NCBI GenBank assembly: GCA_963755695.1
Contig: CAVWLB010000001.1
Coordinates: 868,001-932,000 of the forward strand
Length of the DNA: 64,000 nt
Direction: 5' to 3'
Source of the DNA: QHWT01 sp963755695
Lineage (GTDB): Bacteria > Acidobacteriota > Vicinamibacteria > Vicinamibacterales > 2-12-FULL-66-21
The position numbers were made by a program, and so were the translations under genes. Shown here piece after piece: positions 19,038-25,932 of this stretch (positions are counted from its first letter, which is position 1; the number at the start of each line of letters is the position of its first letter). The notes under the pieces were generated by a model. That model was not told the DNA's origin. It did not search any database and saw only the letters and a list, made by a program, of their open reading frames with translations.

Positions 19038-19943
19038 TCAGAAATCGATCCAGAAACCAAAGGTCATGCTGGCCTCTGTAAACCGGAAGAACTCGCTGAC
19101 CGGAGGCCTGCCGTCGTTGAAGGCCATCCCGAACCGGTAGGCCCGTCCCTCGGAGCGCGTGACGATCCCGCCCTGGATCGAGGTGTCGAGCCGCCAATCG
19201 CGCTCTTCCCACAGTGAGAAGTCGCCAGCGCCGTACCACGAAAAACTGTCCCTGAAGAGCCGCCGGCGAGACTCGAACTCGGCGCCCATCTCCAGCCGGT
19301 ACGGCTTCAGATCGGGACCTCCAGTGTAATAGGCGATGCCCGTTTCGCCGTATACGCGCCACGCTGTCCCAAAGCGCCGGCTCACGCCGAGAGCGACCTC
19401 CTGCCGCGTGTAGTTGACCCGGGCTGCGCCGGTGCGTTCCTCGTATTCGTCCCCGATATGGCCGGACGTGTGAACGATGCCGAACTTGAAGGCGAACGGC
19501 CCGCCCGAGGCCGTGGTGATGCTCATGCCGTAGCTCCCGTCCCACCCGATCGCGTCCTCCCGGTTCTGCATGTCGAACAACGCGTCGAGCCCCGCATCGA
19601 TGTTGACTTGCCAGGATCGTCCCCCCGCACGCGCGGAATTGATGCGCAGGATCCCGAAACGACCTCCCGCGCCGAGCGCCGCACGCGGAGTCCGTGTCTC
19701 GGGAATGACGTTGTGGTCGTAGAAGCGGAACGAGATCGTGTTGGTGGGCCGGTCCGGGTCGGCGACGTAGACGCCGAACAGATCGCTGGAGGGAAACAGT
19801 GTGACCCGTCCTCCCGACTGGAGCGTCGTTGCCGCCTCGGGCTGGGGGGCCGCTGCGGTTTGGGCGCTCGCGCCGGAGGCTGCCAGAGCGATCAGTAGTG
19901 TCCCGCAGGCTGCCTGCGCGGCAGCGGACACTAGACTGCGCAT
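19038..19943 (-). CDS. DUF1207 family outer-membrane-type protein
   Basis: The 301-residue protein has a signal peptide ending at ASGASAQ. Next comes a beta-rich domain with VTLFPSSDLFGVYVADPDRP near the start, INIDAGLDALFD-like strands, VHTSGHIGDEYEERTG and a terminal aromatic residue (FWIDF). These fit the DUF1207 family, thought to be beta-barrel or periplasmic proteins. The biochemical role is not known. It is convergent with the helical secreted protein gene; about 140 bp between them may contain a terminator, but none is clear. Confidence 0.7.
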   Translation of the reverse strand: MRSLVSAAAQAACGTLLIALAASGASAQTAAAPQPEAATTLQSGGRVTLFPSSDLFGVYVADPDRPTNTISFRFYDHNVIPETRTPRAALGAGGRFGILRINSARAGGRSWQVNIDAGLDALFDMQNREDAIGWDGSYGMSITTASGGPFAFKFGIVHTSGHIGDEYEERTGAARVNYTRQEVALGVSRRFGTAWRVYGETGIAYYTGGPDLKPYRLEMGAEFESRRRLFRDSFSWYGAGDFSLWEERDWRLDTSIQGGIVTRSEGRAYRFGMAFNDGRPPVSEFFRFTEASMTFGFWIDF

Positions 19944-20138
19944 CGCTGGCTATCTTGTGTGGGGATCAGTGCGAAGACAGTCTCGTGTCGGTAGTGACCT
20001 GTCCATGGCAGCATTGTCAGACTGTAGTGGAGCAATGATGAGGCCAGAAACGTCCTCCTCGGGCGGCCGCCAAACCACGAAAATGCCCTGAGATTGTTGC
20101 GCGTTGAGACACCGCGTCCACGCTCCATCGTGGGAGCA

Positions 20139-20729
20139 CTAGCGGGAGCGCTTTTCCTTGCTGAACTCGGTCCCGAACACGCGATCCCAGTACCGCGTCG
20201 TCACGCCGAAGTTCGTCTCCGGAAAAGCATGATGGATCCGGTGCTGTGACCGGAGACGCCGGTACCACATGAAGCGGAGGTTGTAGTGATGCAGGCTGTG
20301 GTGCAGGAAGCTATAGGCAATGAAGCCGCCGAACCACCCGGCCAGAAACGTCGAGAAGCCACGCACACCGAAGTAGTTGGCGATCAGGAGTTGCGGCGGC
20401 AAGAAGAGGACCGGCGTCACGAACCAGGGCATGGCCACGTAGGCCCTGGGATATCTGTGGTGGGTATCGTGACCGTACGAGAGAATTCCCCACTCCAGGT
20501 GATAAATCCACCGGTGGAAGATGTACTCGGTCAACGACCAGGCGGCGAGCCCGAGCGCATACGATGACACCATCCATCCGGCGGTCACGCCGAGCCAAAC
20601 GGCGTCCCACGCCAGGAAGAAGGTCATGAGGCTGAGATCGATCGCGTACGCGAACCAGTAATTCCATCTGGTTTGCGAGATGCGGAGAATGGGCTGATGA
20701 AGCGTGCGGGGCCGTCTCGCAGTCAGCAT
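20139..20729 (-). CDS. Fatty acid hydroxylase/sterol desaturase family membrane protein
   Basis: The 196-residue integral membrane protein carries the eight-His diiron pattern of this superfamily: HRWIYH, HDTHH, HHSLHH and HRIHH, separated by hydrophobic helices. Members use a diiron centre to hydroxylate or desaturate lipids such as sterols, hopanoids, carotenoids or fatty acids. The substrate here cannot be inferred because no biosynthetic cluster is adjacent. The start at 20729 (MLTARRPRT) gives the short length typical of bacterial forms. The gene lies 161 bp from the left boundary of the tRNA-Arg element and reads away from it. Confidence 0.85.
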   Translation of the reverse strand: MLTARRPRTLHQPILRISQTRWNYWFAYAIDLSLMTFFLAWDAVWLGVTAGWMVSSYALGLAAWSLTEYIFHRWIYHLEWGILSYGHDTHHRYPRAYVAMPWFVTPVLFLPPQLLIANYFGVRGFSTFLAGWFGGFIAYSFLHHSLHHYNLRFMWYRRLRSQHRIHHAFPETNFGVTTRYWDRVFGTEFSKEKRSR

Positions 20730-20889
20730 AGAGTCAATCGATTATATTGTCGGGAGGACTAAGGTGCATCGCTCTGACGGTGGGCGGTACCGATCCCCGC
20801 GGTCACGACAACGACTGGAATGGATGGGTGAGTTGGCTGAGCTCACGCAGCATGTCAGGCGCAGTCACTTGCCAGGAAATGAAGAAGAT

Positions 20890-20936
20890 TGGCGCGCCCG
20901 GCAGGATTCGAACCTGCGACCTTTGGCTCCGGAGGC
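20890..20936 (-). repeat. Left attachment site: displaced 3' end of tRNA-Arg(CCG)
   Basis: The 47 bases are identical to 24003-24049, including the CCA, T arm and half of the anticodon stem. Beyond 20936 the sequence diverges and no matching 5' half of a tRNA-Arg follows, so this is not a functional tRNA. The following bases (20937-20961) still form a weak stem-loop with it, and a tRNA finder might call it as a pseudo-tRNA. Confidence 0.85.
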
Positions 20937-21114
20937 GGAGTCCACTAAACCACCCGACCCCACTCCAGACGATTCCACCTGATTTTACGGCCTCCCTTTA
21001 AGGACGGAGGCAACTGCTGCCGACCCTAAACCGTGCGCGCCTGTCACACCTCTGTCACAGCTCAGCCGTTCATCGCGAGCGCGTCGGGCGCTGACGAGAC
21101 TCTTTGGAAGCCCC

Positions 21115-21762
21115 ATGTTTGATTTCGATCCTCGAGATATCGAGTCCCGCGATCACTACAGCGAGGATGTCTACGACCCCTGCTGGGGCGAGGATCCGCG
21201 CGATCGGGACGAGCGCTAGCGGGACGTGGACTTTCGCGATCGCGATCCGCGGGACGCCTTCGTCGATAGTCTCGATTTGCGCGCGGCCTGGAGCGCGAGC
21301 TCGTGCAGGACGAGCGAGACAACCTATACGAACTCAATGGCGAGGACGCCCGAATGCTCGCCACGATCGGCGCGTTCCGCATCGTCGCCCGAACACGACC
21401 TCGACGACGTTCGCGACGCCTCCGCCGATCCTCGTGACGACACGCTCGATCATCTGGCCGAGGAGGGCTTGATCCGCTTCGTCGACGTCGATGCCGACGA
21501 ACGTGCGGCGGTCCTGACCGACCAAGGCCGGGACGTGCTCGATGCGCATCGACGCGACCGACATGATGACCGAGGCCAGGAGTTTCATACTGAGCTGGGT
21601 CGTGAGCGCGAGCTGCAGCACGACGCCGAACTGTTTCACGCCTATCTCGATGTCGAACGGCGGCTCCGCGACGAGGGAGCCGAGATCGAACGCGTGGTGC
21701 TGGCCGTCCGAGATGAACTCGCCACGACGCTTGAACCGTCCGTCGTGGACGAACTCGAGTGA
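21115..21762 (+). pseudogene. Fragmented Asp/Arg-rich protein of a mobile-element family
   Basis: The reading starts MFDFDPRDIESRD and stops at an in-frame TAG (21217-21219). It then continues in the same frame with RDVDFRDRDPRDAF, shifts at about 21282 to RGLERELVQDERDNLYELNG and MLATIGAFRIV, and shifts back near 21385 to EHDLDDVRD, LAEEGLIRFV, VLTDQGRDVLDAH and AYLDVERRLRDEGAEIERVVL. From memory this is the order of blocks in a family of charged proteins carried on integrative elements, often near relaxases; its biochemical role is not established. Shifts of both signs, a nonsense codon and loss of the C-terminal half mark a true pseudogene. Confidence 0.7.
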
Positions 21763-22169
21763 GTGCTTCGCCACCGCGCGGGCACGGCTGACCTCACGCA
21801 AAAGCCGCCCGGTTTGGGCTTCGCGGCAGCTCGGAAGTTCCGGGCGGCGCGCTTTCGCGTGCGGTATCGGATGTGGCAAATCGATCTACACCTGGCGCTT
21901 TGGAACCTCTCGTCACACCTCCTGCGCGAGCAACTGGCGTACGGCGAGGGGCGCGTCGAATTCATGGAGTTGCCGCATCAGTACCTGACCTGCGGCTCAC
22001 GTCGCTCGTCGGAGCGGCCTAGCGTGAGTTGGAACCGGGTTGGGTCCCGGTTGCGCCAACTCCAGTCCCTTCGCTCCGCTGCGTAGACGCCAAAGCGGGA
22101 GTGCTGCGGTGGCTTCCAGAGAGGACGATTGTGTGATAGGTTACATGTAACCAATCGAAAGCGAGCGCC
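21763..22169 (+). other. Remnant sequence ending in dispersed repeat copy 4
   Basis: An open frame (21763-22086) continues after the pseudogene stop but shows no known domain. Bases 22021-22086 carry SVSWN followed by exactly 16 codons (LRQLQSLRSAA at the end) and TAG, matching copies 1-3 in register and in distance to the stop. After this the sequence runs to the toxin-antitoxin operon, whose promoter must lie in 22087-22169. Confidence 0.5.
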
Positions 22170-22391
22170 ATGCCTCCAACCAGATCGTCTCGGTCCCGAG
22201 ACAGGGTTCGCGCACATCGGGCCCGGTTGCGTCGCCGCGGGCTGCGGCCGGTCCAGATCTGGGTTCCAGACGTTCGCTCTCGCAGCTTCGCGCGTGAGGC
22301 ACACCGCCAGTCCCTGCTGGTCGGAAAGAACGCCTTCGACCGTGAGGAGCAGCACTACGTCGACGCGATTTCTGAGTGGCCTGCGGAGTGA
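22170..22391 (+). CDS. DUF3018 family antitoxin (MazE-type partner)
   Basis: The 73-residue basic protein contains RVRAHRARLRRRGLRPVQIWVPDVRS (about residues 12-37), the core of DUF3018 antitoxins, then FAREAHRQSLLVG and the acidic tail YVDAISEWPAE. The N-terminal part probably binds operator DNA, and the C-terminal part wraps the toxin. Its stop overlaps the toxin start by 4 bases (GTGA), so the two are translationally coupled. It is intact, although most of the surrounding element is broken. Confidence 0.85.
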   Translation: MPPTRSSRSRDRVRAHRARLRRRGLRPVQIWVPDVRSRSFAREAHRQSLLVGKNAFDREEQHYVDAISEWPAE

Positions 22392-22729
22392 AGCGTGGGG
22401 AGATTTGGACGGTCGCTGGTGGTCCCGACTATGCGGGGAAGCCGAGACCAGCGGTTATTCTTCAGGATGACGCCTTCGATGCGACGGCTTCCGTGACGAT
22501 GTGTCCCATCACGACTCACGCGGTTGATGCGCCCTTGATGAGACTGCCAATCGAGCCGTCCGAGCTGAACGGCCTTCGCGTGTCGAGTCAGTTGATGGTG
22601 GACAAGATCACGACCGTTTCAAAGACGAAGGTTCAATACCAGATCGGCCGGCTGTCGGACCAGGACATCCTCCAACTCAATCGCGCCGTCATCGTCTTTC
22701 TCGGCCTGGCTGCGTCTCGCGTGAAGTGA
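22388..22729 (+). CDS. mazF: MazF/PemK family mRNA interferase toxin
   Basis: The 113-residue product begins VKRGEIWTVAGGPDYAGKPRPAVILQDD, the MazF/PemK SH3-like barrel with its conserved GEIW and KPRPAVI strands. It continues with SVTMCPITT (the conserved Ser/Thr and Pro strand), RVSSQLMVDKITTVSKTKV and GRLSDQDILQLNRAVIVFLGL. The family cleaves mRNA at short sequence motifs and is blocked by the antitoxin. The GTG at 22388 is chosen because it gives the canonical N-terminus and overlaps the antitoxin stop. An intact toxin may explain why this element remnant has persisted. Confidence 0.9.
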   Translation: MKRGEIWTVAGGPDYAGKPRPAVILQDDAFDATASVTMCPITTHAVDAPLMRLPIEPSELNGLRVSSQLMVDKITTVSKTKVQYQIGRLSDQDILQLNRAVIVFLGLAASRVK

Positions 22730-22859
22730 ATGCCTCGCGCGGTGGTCTGCGGCCCGTCCCGCCGCGCTTCAGGTAGCGTTGCCGAGCTGAAAACGCATCA
22801 CTCGACATCCTGGCAGGGGACGCGGCAGGCACGGCGCTGCTCACGCCGTCCCTCCAGTC

Positions 22860-23105
22860 TCACTCTCCGGCGAGATGCTCTCTCACCTTCTCAACGATCC
22901 TCACGGCAGATGGCATCACACCAAGAGTGACCCGGCGTCCGCCATCGACGACGGTTTCGCCGTCCACCAGAACTTTATACTCACCCCAGCGGCCACGGTT
23001 CGTTTCCACCTCGATTCCGAGTTCGCGACGGAGCCGTGCCGCCACACGGACGGCATGTAGGCCCGACACTCAGAACACGCAATACCGAACCGATACTCGA
23101 GCCAT
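22860..23105 (-). CDS. SelW/Rdx-like protein, probable selenoprotein with in-frame UGA
   Basis: From the ATG at 23105, preceded by GGAAGGA, eleven codons read MARVSVRYCVF. A TGA at 23072-23070 follows, and the same frame then runs open for 69 codons to a second TGA. With TGA read as Sec, the start is YCVFU, the CxxU redox motif of the SelT/SelW/SelH (Rdx) family at its usual place after the first strand. Next come RVAARLRRELGIEVE, GEYKVLVDGETVVDGG and SAVRIVEKVREHL, matching the family's helix, strand pair and final helix. A hairpin of bacterial SECIS type follows the TGA. The alternative is a GTG start at 23069, giving a protein without the motif, or a pseudogene in which TGA replaced a Cys codon. 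It lies inside the tRNA-Arg element. Confidence 0.65.
23033..23054 (-). promoter_or_regulatory. Candidate bacterial SECIS hairpin
   Basis: Starting 15 bases after the in-frame TGA, GCCGTCCG pairs with CGGCACGGC (one bulged C) around a 5-base loop TGTGG. The apical loop has G at its second position and lies about 24-28 bases downstream of the TGA, within the window described for bacterial SECIS elements. Stability and SelB binding are not tested. Confidence 0.5.
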
Positions 23106-23519
23106 TCGATCCTTCCATGAGATGCGCTCACTGCGTTCGTGAGCAAGGTGGCCTCAGCTTAACCGAACGGCCCGGTTCCGACAGGATCAACCGAACCCAG
23201 GACCCGAGCGGATCCACATCATCACCGGCCATTCCGCCGGGAGACCAGGAGGAGTCAATACCATCAGTGTCGACTTATCTGGCGACACCGGATTCCTCGG
23301 TCGATCGGCTGTCCCAGAATCACATGTCTGGGATGACAGCGGCCGAGCGGCGAGACTGAGCCGAATCGCTGGGAGTTCGAGGCGAAACCGTCGCCAGATT
23401 GGAAGGTTTTCGTGACAGTGAGCCACCCGGCGCGCGAACAGGGCCACGGCGGAGGCTTCGGATAGAAGACGTTCCGAATGGCTGCGGCGCTGGACCACGA
23501 GACTGTGCCGGCCCTCGGG
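23106..23519. other. Gene-free part of the element
   Basis: No protein pattern is visible on either strand. A short perfect hairpin (GCTCAC/GTGAGC, about 23126-23144) lies directly upstream of the SelW-like gene. The rest appears to be degraded element sequence. Confidence 0.45.
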
Positions 23520-23619
23520 GTGATCATGGTGCTGGTCTCGTTGCTCGTAGTATTAGACGCGCGTGTGCTTCCGATCGCCGCGTGTGCTTCCGATCGCTCG
23601 GACCGCCTGCGTTCGTGTT

Positions 23620-23916
23620 GGCACCGAGAGCGGACAGTATCAAGCGGAGATCAAGACGGCCTGGGACACGCTGCGGCTGCTCGCGCATGGCTACACGCCA
23701 CGTCGTTCCAGAGCGGGCGACAGCTGGAATCGCGAGCAGCTGCGCAAGACCGACCTCCACTGGCACGACCTCCGGCACGAGGGTGCCTGCCGCCTCCTGG
23801 CGGACGGCGTCGGCGTTCGCATCATCCAATTGACGCCCGGACACGCGAGCGTCCAGCAAACGCAGCGCAACTTGAATGCAACCGATGAGGAAGTACGGAA
23901 GGGGCTTGAGGTCAGG
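23620..23916 (+). pseudogene. Tyrosine recombinase (integrase) C-terminal remnant
   Basis: The frame carries QAEIKTAWDTLRLLAHG, then WNREQL, DLHWHDLRHEGACRLLADGV (catalytic His-x-x-Arg-His box), IIQLTPGHASVQQTQ (second active-site His) and RNLNATDEEVRKGLEV. In intact homologues the nucleophile lies in QRYLN. Here the codon at 23869-23871 is AAC, so Tyr is Asn. The N-terminal half is missing, and no start or natural stop is present because the frame runs on into the tRNA. The position, about 90 bp from the intact tRNA-Arg, is where the integrase of a tRNA-integrated element is expected. Confidence 0.85.
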
Positions 23917-24002
23917 TTGGACGAGACGTCGAGCGCTCCGGCTGGTCAAGAACGGCGAGAATGCCGTGCACGCCCGCCTCCGTCACACCGACCCTCGAAA
24001 TG

Positions 24003-24079
<77 letters not shown>

Positions 24080-24143
24080 AACAGACAACTAATTAGGTCG
24101 GGTGACGTTCGCCTCCGCTCGGTAACGCGAGCTACAGTGGGGT

Positions 24144-24208
24144 AGCCTTCGCGTGGGCCTGCCCAACCGAAGTTCACGCTTGCCCGCTGGTCAGGCGCGA
24201 GCGAAGGC

Positions 24209-24209
<1 letters not shown>
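24144..24209. repeat. REP-like inverted repeat next to tRNA-Arg(TCG)
   Basis: AGCCTTCGC (24144-24152) and GCGAAGGCT (24201-24209) form a perfect 9-bp inverted repeat around a 48-bp spacer. It abuts the 3' end of tRNA-Arg(TCG) and could fold in the transcript downstream of that tRNA. A related GAGCGGAGGCTGG sequence flanks the tRNA-Lys 3' end, so the motif may be a genome-wide repeat or a tRNA trailer signal. Confidence 0.5.
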
Positions 24210-24286
<77 letters not shown>

Positions 24287-24291
24287 CAACC

Positions 24292-24675
24292 TTATGAGTC
24301 TACCAGATCCGTCAGCGGATTCCGTGCGAAGCAGAGGTCGGTCACGATGCGTCCGCCGATGAGATGTTCTTGAATGATGCGTTCCGCATTCTCGGGCGTC
24401 ACGTTGCGGTACCATGTGCCCTCCGGATACACCACGCAAATCGGACCCCCCGTACAAATGCGCAGGCATTGGCACTTGGTTCGATAAAACGGCCCATCCG
24501 GTCCCGCGAGGTTCAGCTCCTTCAATCGCTTCTTCAGGTAATTCCAGGTCTGCTCGCCGCGCTCGAGGTCGGTGCAATCGGGACCGAGACAGATGAAAAG
24601 ATGACGCGTCAGCTTACCCACGCCGAATGCGGCCGCTGCAAGCTCCGGTGACGGGAATGCGTTCTTGCCCACCAC
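24292..24675 (-). CDS. Thioredoxin-like [2Fe-2S] ferredoxin domain protein
   Basis: The 127-residue protein starts MVGKNAFPSPELAAAAFG. It contains the four cysteines of thioredoxin-like ferredoxins: RHLFICLGPDCTD (about residues 25-37; first Cys pair region) and TKCQCLRICTGGPICVVYPEGTWY (about 66-89). It ends with the helix NAERIIQEHLIGG. Such domains carry a [2Fe-2S] cluster and shuttle electrons; the partner is unknown. The gene ends 6 bp before tRNA-Arg(TCG) on the same strand. Confidence 0.85.
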   Translation of the reverse strand: MVGKNAFPSPELAAAAFGVGKLTRHLFICLGPDCTDLERGEQTWNYLKKRLKELNLAGPDGPFYRTKCQCLRICTGGPICVVYPEGTWYRNVTPENAERIIQEHLIGGRIVTDLCFARNPLTDLVDS

Positions 24676-24754
24676 GACAGCTTAACGCGGCGGCACCTCC
24701 TTTGCTGCACTTGGTGGGAACCACTGGACGAGGCGGATCAACAAAGGAGTGTGT

Positions 24755-24916
24755 ATGACGGATCGTGACAAGCGGAATCGTGAAGATCAGTCCGAAGACA
24801 TGACCCGTGGCACCGCCGACGAGAGGATCCGCGGTGTGGGGGACGAGGTCGATGAAGATTTCGACGACGTCGACGATCTCGACGAGGAAGAAGAGGACGA
24901 GGACGGAACCGTCTGA
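24755..24916 (+). CDS. Small highly acidic protein
   Basis: The 53-residue product reads MTDRDKRNREDQSEDMTRG at the start and becomes almost purely Asp/Glu from residue 30 (DEVDEDFDDVDDLDEEEEDED), ending GTV. The start has a strong ribosome site (AAAGGAG, 6-7 bases upstream), which argues that it is translated. Such acidic tails occur in small proteins that bind basic partners or divalent ions, but I know no family. It ends 17 bp before the usual start of the SDR gene and may be in the same transcript. Confidence 0.6.
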   Translation: MTDRDKRNREDQSEDMTRGTADERIRGVGDEVDEDFDDVDDLDEEEEDEDGTV

Positions 24917-24933
24917 CGCGCAAGCATTCTGAA

Positions 24934-25932
24934 GTGGTCGTCGTGACCGGCGCCTCTGCCGGTGTGGGGCGGGCCGTCGTGCGGCGTTTCGCGCGTGACG
25001 GTGCCCGCATCGGCCTGCTCGCGCGCGGTCGCGACGGCCTCGAAGGCGCCCGCCGCGACGTGGAGGCCGCAGGCGGGCGCGCCCTCGCCCTTGCTGTCGA
25101 CGTCGCCAAGTGGGACGAAGTCGATGCTGCGGCCGAGCGGATCGAGCGCGATCTCGGACCGATCGACATCTGGATCAACAACGCAATGGCTTCGGTATTC
25201 TCGCCGGTCCGCGAGATGCGTCCGGAAGAGTACCGGCGCGTGACCGACGTCACCTATCACGGCGTCGTCCACGGGACGCTGGCGGCCTTGCACCGCATGC
25301 TGCCCCGCGACCGCGGGACGATCGTTCAGGTAGGCTCGGCGCTCACGCAACGCGGAATCCCGCTTCAGTCGGCGTACTGCGCGGCAAAGCACGCCGTCGA
25401 TGGTTTCATGGACTCGCTGCGGGCCGAGATGATCCACGATCGCAGCCGGGTCCACGTGACGATGGTCAACCTGCCGGCGGTCAATACGCCGCAGTTCCAA
25501 TGGGTCAAAAGCCGATTGCCGCGCAAGGCGCAGCCGGTCCCGCCGATCTTCCAGCCGGAGGTTGCCGCCGAGGCGATCCACTGGGCCGCGCACCATCGTC
25601 GTCGAGAGCTGTGGGTTGGTGCCTCGACGGCGGCGGTCATCGTCGGAAATCGACTCATGTCCGGGCTCGGCGATCGATATCTCGGCCGCACGGGGTACGA
25701 GTCGCAACAGACCGGTGAGCCTGAGGATCCGAATCGTCGCGACAATCTCTGGCATCCCGTCGACGGCGAACACGGCGATCGTGGCGCACATGGCACGTTC
25801 GACGAGCGGGCGGTTTCTCGCAGCCGTCAGCTCTGGGCCGCCACCCATCGTCCGGTAACCACGGGCCTGCTCGCCCTGGTCGGGTTCATCGCCGGTGTCC
25901 GCGCGATCAGCGCCGCTTCGCGTACTTCTTGA
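24934..25932 (+). CDS. Short-chain dehydrogenase/reductase with C-terminal extension
   Basis: The Rossmann core shows TGASAGVGRAVVRRFA (cofactor-binding TGxxxGxG), the acidic end of strand 3 in VDVAKWDEVD, INNAMASVF, the catalytic Ser in VQVGSALTQR, and YxxxK as SAYCAAKHAVDGF. The product has about 332 residues, longer than classical SDRs. The tail (after residue 250) is charged and ends in a hydrophobic segment (TTGLLALVGFIAGVRAI), possibly a membrane anchor. The GTG at 24934 gives a very short N-terminus, so a non-ATG start slightly upstream (e.g. CTG 24913) is possible. The 3' end overlaps that of the convergent ligD gene by 26 bp. Confidence 0.85.
   Translation: MVVVTGASAGVGRAVVRRFARDGARIGLLARGRDGLEGARRDVEAAGGRALALAVDVAKWDEVDAAAERIERDLGPIDIWINNAMASVFSPVREMRPEEYRRVTDVTYHGVVHGTLAALHRMLPRDRGTIVQVGSALTQRGIPLQSAYCAAKHAVDGFMDSLRAEMIHDRSRVHVTMVNLPAVNTPQFQWVKSRLPRKAQPVPPIFQPEVAAEAIHWAAHHRRRELWVGASTAAVIVGNRLMSGLGDRYLGRTGYESQQTGEPEDPNRRDNLWHPVDGEHGDRGAHGTFDERAVSRSRQLWAATHRPVTTGLLALVGFIAGVRAISAASRTS

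Noticed and set aside
20890..20964. Functional second tRNA-Arg
   Set aside because: Only the 3' 47 bases match tRNA-Arg; the 5' part does not pair with the acceptor strand. It is an attachment-site copy.
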